DNA of 18,586 nucleotides, taken from contig JBCCBI010000048.1 in NCBI GenBank assembly GCA_039034155.1, forward strand, positions 1-18,586, given 5' to 3'. The DNA comes from JBCCBI01 sp039034155. GTDB taxonomy: Bacteria > Deinococcota > Deinococci > Deinococcales > Trueperaceae. How positions within the stretch are numbered: the first letter of the stretch is position 1; each line of letters opens with the position of its first letter. Of this stretch, positions 1-8,800 are shown piece by piece. Made by a program: the position numbers and the translations under genes. The notes under the pieces are model-generated. The model was given only the letters and a program-made list of their open reading frames with translations. It did not search any database and had not been told where the DNA came from.

Positions 1-837
1 GTTCAAGTTGATAGTTTGCCACTTAGTGATGTGTTTGAGCGTGTGGCAGGTGTTGCTGAGGATATCGCTGAGAAACAAGCTCGCACGTGGGCAGACGACG
101 AAGTGCTCGAGGCACCTTTTGACCACCTCATCCAAGCTAGTAAGATTCAATTGGTACTCCACAAGCTAGCTGATGAAGGAAATTACAACGCCTTAGCCTT
201 GCGCTGTTGGCCCGAGTTTCCAGAGGCGTGTGGAGCGATGGCCTGCTCGAGCGTTGCCCGATTAGGTGATAGCAATTTACCTGCCGCCTGTGAAGGTGAC
301 GTGATGGGCGCACTGTCCATGTTGGTCTTGCAAGCAATAAGCCATGCGCCTAGTATTTTGATGGATTTATCCGACCACGACCTAAGTGATGATGGGCTGC
401 TTTTTTGGCACTGTGGCAATGCTGCGAAAGACTGGGCGGCAAGTCCCGGCAGCCGCCTTACAACCCACTTTAACCGCGACGATACTGGCGTGGTGCGTGA
501 CATGGTCTTGCAATCCGGTGAGGCTACTGGTTTTAGGCTGCTAGATGGTGGGCAAGCTGCGGTCATCCTCGAGGGACGTTTTGATAACCCTGACAAACCT
601 AGTTATGACGGCGTGCGTGGCTGGTTGTACACCCTCAGTTGGAACGGGCAAACTGTCAATGCGCAAACTGCCATCGGTAACATCCTCGACAGGCGGTTGC
701 CACATCACTTAGCATTTGGCAAAGGTGCGCTGACAGCAAGTTTACAAGAGTATTGCAGTTGGCTTGGTGCAAATGTGCTGGCTGCTCACCCCTACCAAGA
801 CGCACTTTATCAACCCCAGAAAGATGTTCATGTATGA
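1..837 (+). CDS. L-fucose/L-arabinose isomerase-like protein, C-terminal part (5' end outside window)
   Basis: The reading frame is open from the first base, with no stop and no convincing start, so this is the last 278 residues of a longer protein; family members are usually about 450-500 residues. A TTG at base 16 is only an internal codon. The stretch CEGDVMGALSMLVL, followed by DLSDHDLSDDGLLFWHCGNA, resembles the metal-binding C-terminal half of the L-fucose-isomerase-like fold, where Glu, Asp and His residues hold the divalent metal used in aldose-ketose isomerisation. The stop codon overlaps the start of a PfkB sugar kinase (ATGA), which supports an isomerase-then-kinase sugar pathway. 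The substrate is unknown: fucose, arabinose, another aldose or sulfoquinovose (the SqvD-type isomerase belongs to this superfamily) are all possible. Family assignment is by motif recognition only. Confidence 0.72.
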   Translation, partial: VQVDSLPLSDVFERVAGVAEDIAEKQARTWADDEVLEAPFDHLIQASKIQLVLHKLADEGNYNALALRCWPEFPEACGAMACSSVARLGDSNLPAACEGDVMGALSMLVLQAISHAPSILMDLSDHDLSDDGLLFWHCGNAAKDWAASPGSRLTTHFNRDDTGVVRDMVLQSGEATGFRLLDGGQAAVILEGRFDNPDKPSYDGVRGWLYTLSWNGQTVNAQTAIGNILDRRLPHHLAFGKGALTASLQEYCSWLGANVLAAHPYQDALYQPQKDVHV

Positions 838-1793
838 GCTTATCAACACCTTCTAACGAAACCAATTCACAGGGCAAGCGCGTGTTAAGCGTGGGGCTTT
901 CCTGCATTGACCAACTTTGGCGGGTTGACCAGTTTCCGCCTGTGCAGTCACGCACGCACGCGTCGGCGTACCGGATGCAAGGCGGCGGCGCAGCGGCAAC
1001 CGGCGCAGCGGCTATCGCCCAACTTGGTATGGAGGTTGAACTTTGGAGCATTCACGGGGAGGATGCCAACGGCGTGTATGCCAAGCAGGAGCTCACCGCC
1101 CTCGGTGTTACCTGTGACCACGTCCAAGTTCCAGAGAGTTCTATCACCTTTGTGAGTTGCATTTTGGTTGCGCCTGACGGTGAGCGTTACATCTTTCCCT
1201 ACCGAGGTGAAAACTTAGTTGATGAGACAAGCAGTTTGGATGTAAGTAACCTCAGCCGTTTTGACTGTGTGCTGACCGACGCCCGCTTTCCGGTCATGAA
1301 CGAGCATGTTTTACAAGCAGCCAGCGCTCAACACATCCCTATTGTCGGTGATTTTGGCAACACTAAAAACTGGCACCTCGCCCGCTACGCAACCCACTTA
1401 ATTGCCTCCGAAGAATGTGCTGCTGACGTGCTTGGGCGCAATGATCCTGAAGCTGCGTTAGATGCACTTAGACAATTTGATGGGCAGCTTGTCGGCATCA
1501 CGCTAGGTGAGCAAGGCTTTTTGTACAAACTTGGCGACAAAGTGCGGCACATTCCAGCTTTACCTGTGGATGTTGTGGATACCAACGGCGCAGGGGATGT
1601 GTTTCACGGCGCTTATGCTTATGCAGTCGCTATGAACTGGGACGACGAAGCTTGTGGGCTTTTTGCGTCGGTGACGGCGGCACTTTCTTGTAAGCAACTT
1701 GGTAGTCGCACAGGGATTCCACCTGCTGAAGATATTGAAAAACTATTGCAAGAACGCACGAGTAAAGAGATTGATGAGATGCAGTGGGTTTAG
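834..1793 (+). CDS. PfkB/ribokinase-family sugar kinase, YihV/ketohexokinase-like
   Basis: This 319-residue cytoplasmic kinase probably phosphorylates a ketose made by the preceding isomerase, using ATP. The N-terminal segment LSVGLSCIDQLWRVDQFP and the Gly-rich GGG at residues 50-52 are the first PfkB signature. The second signature, DTNGAGDVFHGA, holds the catalytic base Asp255 and the anion hole at residues 252-255. The tail FASVTAALSCKQLGSRTGIP is close to that of E. coli YihV (sulfofructose kinase). Aligned from memory to YihV, the sulfonate-contacting Lys27, Asn109 and Arg138 fall at Arg40, Pro122 and Arg151, so that pocket is only partly kept. The ATG at 834 was chosen because it overlaps the upstream stop (ATGA, translational coupling) and sits about 17 codons before the conserved start of the fold. 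A longer in-frame extension back to 753 would run inside the upstream gene and is unlikely. No CTCGAG palindrome lies in this gene. Confidence 0.85.
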   Translation: MSLSTPSNETNSQGKRVLSVGLSCIDQLWRVDQFPPVQSRTHASAYRMQGGGAAATGAAAIAQLGMEVELWSIHGEDANGVYAKQELTALGVTCDHVQVPESSITFVSCILVAPDGERYIFPYRGENLVDETSSLDVSNLSRFDCVLTDARFPVMNEHVLQAASAQHIPIVGDFGNTKNWHLARYATHLIASEECAADVLGRNDPEAALDALRQFDGQLVGITLGEQGFLYKLGDKVRHIPALPVDVVDTNGAGDVFHGAYAYAVAMNWDDEACGLFASVTAALSCKQLGSRTGIPPAEDIEKLLQERTSKEIDEMQWV

Positions 1794-1847
1794 GTGGGGA
1801 CGTTGCGTACGGTAATACACGTTGTAGGTTGAGGATGGTCGTGAGCT

Positions 1848-1883
1848 AGGAAAGGGAGATGGGGAGAAAGGGTGAAGGGGAGA
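1848..1883 (+). repeat. Purine-rich 36-bp dispersed repeat, copy A
   Basis: This all-purine tract, apart from two T's, lies in the 184-bp gap between two convergent genes. It begins AGGAAAGGGAGA. A second copy in opposite orientation lies at 9968-10003, and the two match at 31 of 36 positions by hand alignment without gaps. Both copies are intergenic and near gene 3' ends. Function is unknown; a small mobile or structural intergenic element is possible, but so is chance similarity of low-complexity purine DNA. Confidence 0.5.
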
Positions 1884-1977
1884 AAAGTTTATCAAAGGCG
1901 GCCTAAGCGTTGATGCATTAGCGTTATTCTTATCAACGAAAACGTTTTGGGCAATGCTCAGCTCATCTTCAGGGTAA

Positions 1978-3657
1978 TTAAGTGGTTGTTTGAGTAGTTA
2001 TCTGAGTGCGTAGAAATTCAGCGAGGGTGCGCATGTGGTGCATTTCTACATGAAACGGCCAAGTAGCACCAGCAGCCTCAAATAAATCTGGTAGTGGGCG
2101 GCTTGCGCCTAAAGACAGCATGTGACGGTAGTTGCTAACCGCCTCAGCTTGGTCGGTAAAGGAGTGCTGCCAAATTTCGAGCGCGCCAAACATCGCAATT
2201 TTGTACTCGAGCGCGTAAAACGGATGCATGAGCACGTGTGACGATTGCCAACCTTTGCAGGCGATGTGCTCTAAGCCAGACCAGTCTAGCCAAGGATTGT
2301 AAAGACGTTCTAGCTCGAGCCATTTCGCATCTAGTTCAGCTGCACTAACCCCATCCGCTACCCTGCTATACACCCAGTGGTGAAACGCATCTGCCTGTGC
2401 CGTAGCGATTAACCGTAAACAGCGCATGAGTTGCTCTTCTTTGGCTTGGGCAGCTTGCTCAATAGTGTAAACACCAACATCACCACTTGCTAAGTGGGCA
2501 AGTCCTAACAATTCCATGGTCTGGGAGGCAAGTTCGCACACTTCCATCGTTGGTTGATGATGCCAAACAAGGTCTTGGTTAGCCGCTGCCGCCATGTTGT
2601 GAAACGCGTGCCCAGCTTCGTGCAGCATAATCCACACATCTGCGTGGGTGCCAAACATGCTGTGGTAAATAAACGCTCGCCCGGATTTAGGAAAAGGTAT
2701 ACAGTAGCCAACCATCGGCAACTTGCCCTCGCGTGCTTCCAAATCCAGCCAACCTTCGCGCATATTTGCAAATTGACGGCCTAAGTCTGCATCAATAGCT
2801 GTGATGAGGCGCGTAAGTCCAGCTTCTAACTCATCAACTTGTGCAAAGGGTCTTAAAGGTGAACGCCCTTGTGCGTCTACATAAACATCCCACGGACGCA
2901 ATTTAGGGACATTCAACTGAGCACACTTATGCTCATAGACATCTGCCAGAACAGGCACAACCCCACTGGCAATGGCAGCGTGCAAGCGTTTGCTATCTTC
3001 TGGTGTGTAGTCGTAGCGGTACGTGGCACACCATGTGTAAGCACAAAAGTCGCTAAAACCTGCATTTTGGGCAATATGGTGACGCAAGTTAAGTAGCTCG
3101 AGCATCATCTCATCAACGTCTTCAGCCATCAACAACTTAGCCTCTTCGGAAGCTAAAAACGCTGCCTCCCGCAGGTTTCTATCCGTCGCGAACTGCTTGG
3201 TAAACGCTTGATGCAGTCCTAGTGTTTGACCGTCTAGGTTGATGCTAAGCGCGCTTCTTGCTTTGTTAAATTGCGTGATGATGGTGCTTATCTGGGCTTC
3301 AAGGGCATCATTTTTAGGATGATAGACACGAGCGTCGTCTTGCAACTGGCGAATGATTAGGTTGAGATCAGGGTGTTGGTTGAGGATGTGGGTGGGTAGC
3401 TCGAGCAACCTCACCTGCAGTTGATGTTCTACTTGGTTAACCTGCGGCATAACATCATGGTCAAACTTTATATAAGCCGCTTCAGCTTCACTATTGCGTA
3501 CATCTTGATGATGAGCTAGCTGGCGTTTGGCGCGGTGCTCGAGCACCTCTTTCCTAAGTTCACTCCATGCGTGCAACCACTGCGGTAATGTTTCTGCATC
3601 CAGCGGGTGTACAGCTAGGTCGTCGTAGCGAGCTTTGAGTGCCTCGAGCGTTAACAT
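1978..3657 (-). CDS. M3-family zinc oligoendopeptidase
   Basis: This 559-residue cytoplasmic metallopeptidase has no signal peptide. It carries the M3 zinc motif HEAGH at residues 346-350 in the context WIMLHEAGHAFHNM. The third zinc ligand is Glu375 in PTMEVCELASQTMELL, 29 residues after the first His, the spacing usual for the family. The length agrees with PepF/M3B-type oligoendopeptidases. These enzymes cleave short unstructured peptides and recycle imported or degraded peptides, which fits the peptide importer encoded about 6 kb downstream. The gene follows the Rid-family gene by 12 bp and is probably cotranscribed with it. The ribosome binding site is weak, so coupling is likely. It converges on the sugar kinase gene. 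All six CTCGAG palindromes in it encode Leu-Glu. Confidence 0.93.
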   Translation of the reverse strand: MLTLEALKARYDDLAVHPLDAETLPQWLHAWSELRKEVLEHRAKRQLAHHQDVRNSEAEAAYIKFDHDVMPQVNQVEHQLQVRLLELPTHILNQHPDLNLIIRQLQDDARVYHPKNDALEAQISTIITQFNKARSALSINLDGQTLGLHQAFTKQFATDRNLREAAFLASEEAKLLMAEDVDEMMLELLNLRHHIAQNAGFSDFCAYTWCATYRYDYTPEDSKRLHAAIASGVVPVLADVYEHKCAQLNVPKLRPWDVYVDAQGRSPLRPFAQVDELEAGLTRLITAIDADLGRQFANMREGWLDLEAREGKLPMVGYCIPFPKSGRAFIYHSMFGTHADVWIMLHEAGHAFHNMAAAANQDLVWHHQPTMEVCELASQTMELLGLAHLASGDVGVYTIEQAAQAKEEQLMRCLRLIATAQADAFHHWVYSRVADGVSAAELDAKWLELERLYNPWLDWSGLEHIACKGWQSSHVLMHPFYALEYKIAMFGALEIWQHSFTDQAEAVSNYRHMLSLGASRPLPDLFEAAGATWPFHVEMHHMRTLAEFLRTQITTQTTT

Positions 3658-3669
3658 CAGCGTATCAGT

Positions 3670-4056
3670 CTATTTGGCAGCCATCGCTTCAACCTCGAGC
3701 TTCCAACTTGGCTCTAAAAGTTGGCAACACACAACGGTTGATGCAGGCTGATGGTCACCTAAAAACTTTTGACGTAGGGCTACATTGGGCCCGTCAAATT
3801 CAGGACTTGCCAGGTAGGTTCTAATTGAAATTATGTGGCTGTAATCCATATCGGCACTTTTCAAAATCTGACCGATGTAGTGCCAAATAAGCTCACCTTG
3901 TTCCTCAAATGTCTCGGGCATGGTTGTACCGTCTTGCAAATAGCCATTGAGCCCACTAATAACCAGCAACCGTGCTCCAGGCGGAACTTCAATAGCATGG
4001 CTATAGTTTGTATAGGGCGGATACACAGCACTTGGGTTGTGGTGTTTAAGTGTCAC
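3670..4056 (-). CDS. Rid/YjgF/UK114-family protein lacking the usual substrate Arg
   Basis: This 128-residue protein has the Rid fold. Recognisable blocks are PPYTNYSHAIEVPPG, LLVISGLNGY, ISIRTYLASPEF and the end LEVEAMAAK. Canonical RidA proteins hydrolyse reactive enamine/imine intermediates and use an Arg in a PAR motif near the C-terminus. Here the matching segment reads QPASTVV, with Ser106 at that position, so classical deaminase activity is doubtful and it may belong to another Rid subgroup. I chose the GTG at 4056 because a GGAGGT ribosome binding site (4063-4068) lies six bases upstream. An ATG 21 bases further out would put that site inside the coding region. It is first in a two-gene unit with the M3 peptidase and divergent from tctA. 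Confidence 0.88.
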   Translation of the reverse strand: MTLKHHNPSAVYPPYTNYSHAIEVPPGARLLVISGLNGYLQDGTTMPETFEEQGELIWHYIGQILKSADMDYSHIISIRTYLASPEFDGPNVALRQKFLGDHQPASTVVCCQLLEPSWKLEVEAMAAK

Positions 4057-4062
4057 AAATTG

Positions 4063-4068
4063 ACCTCC
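4063..4068 (-). promoter_or_regulatory. Strong ribosome binding site fixing the Rid-family start
   Basis: GGAGGT on the minus strand is followed by CAATTT and GTG. Spacing and sequence are near ideal and decide in favour of the GTG start at 4056 over the ATG at 4077. Confidence 0.75.
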
Positions 4069-4079
4069 AAGGCACAAGC

Positions 4080-4108
4080 ATAGTACATTCCAAATCTTTC
4101 GTCACCAA
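4080..4108 (-). promoter_or_regulatory. Candidate sigma-70-type promoter for the Rid/M3 unit
   Basis: On the minus strand, TTGGTG is followed by a 17-base spacer and TACTAT. It lies just upstream of the Rid ribosome binding site, giving a very short leader. The matches to consensus are partial. On the plus strand a TATACT at 4119-4124 and a TTGACT at 4148-4153 could serve divergent tctA, but neither has a well-placed partner box. Confidence 0.3.
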
Positions 4109-4193
4109 GCTAGCAAGGTATACTCAACACGCACGTACAATTCTAATTTGACTTATCGCGATTTGGATCTCAGCTCTATTCTAAGGACATTTG

Positions 4194-5717
4194 ATGATGA
4201 ATCTAGCAACTTGGCAAAGCTTGCTTGCGCTTGTACTCGGTAGTTGTTACGGGGCGTTATTTGGCGCTATTCCGGGCCTCACAGCCACGCTCGCCGTGGC
4301 GCTGTTTATTCCTATTGCATTTTTTTTGGATCCGGTGTTGGCGTTACCTGCCATTATTGGTATCTCGAGCACGGCCATTTTCGCTGGCGACGTGGGGTCG
4401 ATTGTCGCCAAAATCCCCGGTACACCTGCAAGCGCTGCCTACGTGGAGGAGCTTAATAGCCTCGGCAAGCGCCAAGGTGCTATTTACGCGCTGGGGATTA
4501 GCGCCATGGGCTCGGCGGTGGGCGGCATTATTGGCACGGGGTTGCTGATTGTCAGTGCGACGTTTTTAGCAAGGGTAGCCAAGAATTTCTCATCATTTGA
4601 ATATTTTTGGATTGCGGTGTTAGGACTTACCGCTGGTATTTTTGCAGCCGGGCGCAGCCCCCTTAAAGGCTTTGTGTCGCTACTTTTGGGACTAGCCTTT
4701 GCGACAGTTGGTATTGACCCAACCTTGGGCTATCCACGGTTCGACTTTGGCAACCCTAACCTACTGGGCGGGCTTAACTATATTGTGGTGATGATTGGAC
4801 TATTTGGCTTTTCAGAAGTGCTTGGGCACCTTATCACTGGACGCAAGCAGGCTCAAGCAACTGAGGTTGGTGAGGTGGTTAGCTCGAGGCAAGCCTTTTT
4901 CATTGACCCCACTAAACTCATGCTCAAACACCCCCTTTTAGTGCTGAGGTCGTCACTTATGGGCACGTTTGTGGGCTTTTTACCCGGCGCTGGTGCCGAC
5001 ATTGGCGCGTGGGTGGCGAGTAGCGTTGAGAAAATGTCCGTTTTGCGCCGAAGTAACAAACAAATACCACAATCCTCAGAAAGTGATGCTGACGCCATCA
5101 CCGAAGCCCATCACGATACGATTGTACTGGCAGGTACCAGCAGCAACAACGCCGCCGTAGCTAGCGCGTGGATTCCTGCGCTGGCACTGGGATTACCCGG
5201 TGATACGGTCACGGCGATTGTACTGGGCGTGTTCTTGATGAAAGGCATTACGCCCGGGCCACAACTGTTTGAAAATGATCTGCCCTTGGTGTGGACGCTT
5301 TACGGGGCGTTCATTGTCTGTAACCTGTTACTTCTGCCGCTTCTCGGCTACTTAACGGCGGGTGCCGTTGCCAAAATTGTGCGCATTCCGTTTAACATTT
5401 TGCTGAGTATTATTACCGTGTTGTGTGTCGTCGGCGCGTTTGCGATTAACAACAATCCGTTTGATGTCTGGGTGATGGCCGGCATGGGCGTGGTTGCATT
5501 GTTACTTAAAGTTGGCGGCTTTCCACTCGCTCAAGTGGTGTTGGGGATGGTGCTAGGGCCCATTCTCGAGCAAAACTTCATGGTTAGTGCCATCAAGTCT
5601 CGCTGGGATTTAAGCAGTTTTTTTGAACGCCCTATTGCCATTGCGCTTATGCTCGTTACCATAGGCATTGTGATTCTTGGCTTGCGTTTGCGGGCACATC
5701 ATCCTGAACCTGCCTAA
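4194..5717 (+). CDS. tctA: TctA-family large permease subunit (tripartite tricarboxylate transporter)
   Basis: This very hydrophobic 507-residue inner-membrane protein has about a dozen transmembrane segments. It is the ion-coupled transport subunit of TctABC-type carboxylate importers, which normally work with the small membrane protein TctB and the periplasmic binding protein TctC. The family's pseudo-repeat is visible as GAIPGLTATLAVALFIP (residues 24-40) and GFLPGAGADIGAW (261-273). The later NNAAVASAWIPALALGLPGD and GITPGPQLF blocks match too. The usual APE..NN motif before the second Pro-rich segment is altered to AGTSSNN (residues 313-319). I chose the ATG at 4194 because AAGGA (4183-4187) lies six bases upstream; the TTG at 4191 and ATG at 4197 are alternatives. 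No tctB or tctC is adjacent, so it is an orphan, may use partners elsewhere, and its substrate is unknown. Confidence 0.9.
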   Translation: MMNLATWQSLLALVLGSCYGALFGAIPGLTATLAVALFIPIAFFLDPVLALPAIIGISSTAIFAGDVGSIVAKIPGTPASAAYVEELNSLGKRQGAIYALGISAMGSAVGGIIGTGLLIVSATFLARVAKNFSSFEYFWIAVLGLTAGIFAAGRSPLKGFVSLLLGLAFATVGIDPTLGYPRFDFGNPNLLGGLNYIVVMIGLFGFSEVLGHLITGRKQAQATEVGEVVSSRQAFFIDPTKLMLKHPLLVLRSSLMGTFVGFLPGAGADIGAWVASSVEKMSVLRRSNKQIPQSSESDADAITEAHHDTIVLAGTSSNNAAVASAWIPALALGLPGDTVTAIVLGVFLMKGITPGPQLFENDLPLVWTLYGAFIVCNLLLLPLLGYLTAGAVAKIVRIPFNILLSIITVLCVVGAFAINNNPFDVWVMAGMGVVALLLKVGGFPLAQVVLGMVLGPILEQNFMVSAIKSRWDLSSFFERPIAIALMLVTIGIVILGLRLRAHHPEPA

Positions 5718-5823
5718 ACTACCTAAATCTTACGTGACTACTACACTTACACATCACGCTCACATGTAGGGAAAGCAAGCCACTGCTATGTTGTAAACAA
5801 ATTCGTGGTCTAAGCTACAGGTT

Positions 5824-8800
5824 ATGCCCGTAGATGAGAACGCATCCACACCATCTTTTCACGTCCCATTGGCATCTACTAGGCAAGTGCCAACATTTGT
5901 TGCGAATGACCCTATCCTAGCTTCACTTTGGGATAGCCCTGACTTAGGCGTTGTGCTCGTAACTTTGCAAGATGAGATAAACGCCGTTAATCCTGTTTTT
6001 TGTACGCAAACAGGACAACTTGCTGAGGCGCTTATGGGCCAAGCTTACGCTAGCGTGCTGAAGCTATCTCAAGCGTACAACCCTCAAGTTGTACAAGCAT
6101 CTGCATCCGATGACTTAAATGCCCTTGATGACACCTTGGTGGACACACCTGCACTGTTTGAAGATGACGACCTCAACGGTCAAGACTTGCATGTTGATGA
6201 TGAGACTGTAACTGATAATCATCACCTTAACAATAAGCAACGTACACATACTCCTGTTGTCCTCAACCAACATCAACATCTCGAAGGGCAATTGCGCCAT
6301 CAAAATGGCAAGCTACATGAGGTATACGTCACCGTAATGCCTTTGAGCGGGCGTGATGCTCAGAAGCAGGCAGATGTTCGCATTTTACTTGTCCGTACAG
6401 TAGCTCAAGATACCGCATCAGCTCAACCTCAGACAAAGTTTAACCCCAATTCTGAGGCAAAGCTGAGCACTGCGTCAACATCTCCATCTGAACTTTCATC
6501 TGACCTAGTTCACAGCACAACCCTACACAACACAACCCTACACAACACAACCCTGCCACCTGTCACAAGTAATGCCAGTGCGCTTGATGGCACGCAACTC
6601 AACCACCTACTCCAACTTGTTGAAACCATCAGCGACTTTATTTGTTTAATGGACAGTGAAGGCGTAGTGCGCTATGTGAACCCGGCTGGGCTCGAGCTAG
6701 TGGGTGAAGGTGGTGCTAGTGCCAACCTCAACGCCAGTGTATTTGTCACTGTAAACGCCAAAAACAGCCTCATTTCCCACTTTGCAACTGCCATTCAAAC
6801 CGGCAAGTGGGTTGGTGAAACCCACTTTAGTCATGCGGACGGACGCAGTTTTCCTGTCTCCCAAGTGCTCATGCCTCTTTATGATGAGGCTGGCGAACTC
6901 ACCGGTTTTGGTACCATCGCCCGCGATATTAGCGCGCAAAAGCAGCTCGAGGACAACCTGCGCGCGAGCCAAACCAAAATGCGCGCACTTCTTGAGGCCA
7001 TTCCCGATCTCATGTTTGTATTTGACAAAGACGGGCGTTATTTAGACGTCGCCGGACGCACCGACGACATGACCTTTTCACCTGAAGACCTCGTGGGCTT
7101 TACGCTCGAAGATGTGCTGCCAGCAGGTCTTGCCAAGCGTCTTTTCGACGCCATTCAAGTTACGCTAGCGAGTGGTGAACCCCAGTGCATTGAGTACCAT
7201 ATAGCTACCGATCCCAGGGTGATGGTCAGTGAAGCCCAGTTGGTCAAAATGACCGACGACCAAGTGCTCATGGTATCGCGGGATATTACCAGTCAAAAAC
7301 GCACTGAACGCAACTTACATATTTTTCAAAGTTTGGTTGAGGCTGCCACTGACGGCATCACCATTGTGGATGACAGCGGTAAATTGCGTTACAGCAACCC
7401 GGCCTATAAAACGATGCTCGGTTTACCAACAGATGCGCCTGTGAATCAGCCCCAACACGCCAGTGGCACCCTCACATCTGCTGGGCGCGCAACCCTTGAC
7501 GATGCCATTAACGCCATGTCACAAACTGGACGTTGGCAGGGCACCTTAGAACACCAACATACAAACGGTCAAACTGTTGTCACAGACGTGCGTTCGTTTG
7601 CCATTTATGACAGCCGAGGAGACTTTATCCAAGCGGGCTCCATTGTCCGCGATGTTAGCCAAGAGCACGATATGAAAAAGCAGCTCGAGCAACAACGCCG
7701 CTTGCTTAACGACTTGCTCGAGCACTTGCCCATGGCTGTCTGTGTCATCGACGTTGCAACAGAGCGTTATCTGCTTGCCAATCAAGCCCATGCAGACATT
7801 ACGACCTTCACGTCACATGAATTAATTGGCCAAACGCAAGTTGAGCTTTTTGGCGACACCCGTGCTAGCCAGTGGCGCGCCGTCAACCAGCAAGTTATTG
7901 AAATGCGTGAACCTATTACCTTTGAAGAATACGTTGTGCTTGAAGACGCCCCCCCCCGCCACTATCTCACGACTAAATTTCCTATGACAAACGCACAAGA
8001 TGACATTTATGCCGTGGGTGTTGTCGGTCACGATGTTAGCACTATCAAACAAACAGAAACATCTTTGCGTGAGCGCACCGAGCAACTCAACCTGCTTAAT
8101 ACCATGAGCCGCAATTTAAACACTGCAACTGACTATGCCGCTATCCTCGAGGGCACGGTGAGTATGCTCAATCACTTAGGGCTTTTTGCAGCCAACCTCT
8201 TCATTATTGATAATGACGCGCAAGACACCCCAACTCACTCCACCAAAGTTGCCGCTTGGCATCACTATGGCGGGGTACATGGTGAGGCTGTTGGTAGCCG
8301 CCTTAAAATAGCCGATTACCCCACCATGGCCGCAACCTTTGAAGATTCTCAAACTACGCATATTAAGCACTTACACCAGCTTCACAAAGACGTTAAATTC
8401 CGCTGGCAGCGGGCAGGCATTGGCACCTTGGTGATTGTGCCCATTGCACCAGCCAGCGCGTGGCTAGGCAAACTCATCTTGTACTGGCGTGAGGAGCGTA
8501 CATTTACCGATAACGACATTGAAATTTTAAACGCCCTACCAGATATTTTGGCACCCGTCGTTGCCAACCGCCATTTGCTAAACTCGCTCGAGCAAACTGT
8601 TCATGAGCGCAGTCAAGAGCTTCAGCAAAGTCAAGCTCTCTTGCAAGGGTTTTTGGACAATGTGCCTGCACTTATGTACGTTAAAGATACAAAGTTGCGC
8701 TTTATGATGGCCAACGATGGCATCGCCCAGGTGTTTGGTACGACAAATCAAGGTCTTGTTGGGACAAGCGACTTTGATTTTTTTAATCATGATGTTGCCA

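Noticed and set aside
753..833. 27-codon N-terminal extension of the sugar kinase
   Set aside because: It would lie within the isomerase gene, has Cys-rich non-family sequence, and the ATGA-overlapping start at 834 is better.
1939..1948. Palindrome AAAACGTTTT between the kinase and peptidase genes
   Set aside because: It lies between convergent gene ends where an operator is not expected, has no loop or T-run for a terminator, and is a single short copy.
4320..4327. Run of eight T's in tctA
   Set aside because: It encodes Phe-Phe in a membrane helix, where T-rich codons are expected, and the frame is intact; it is less notable than the C9 tract.
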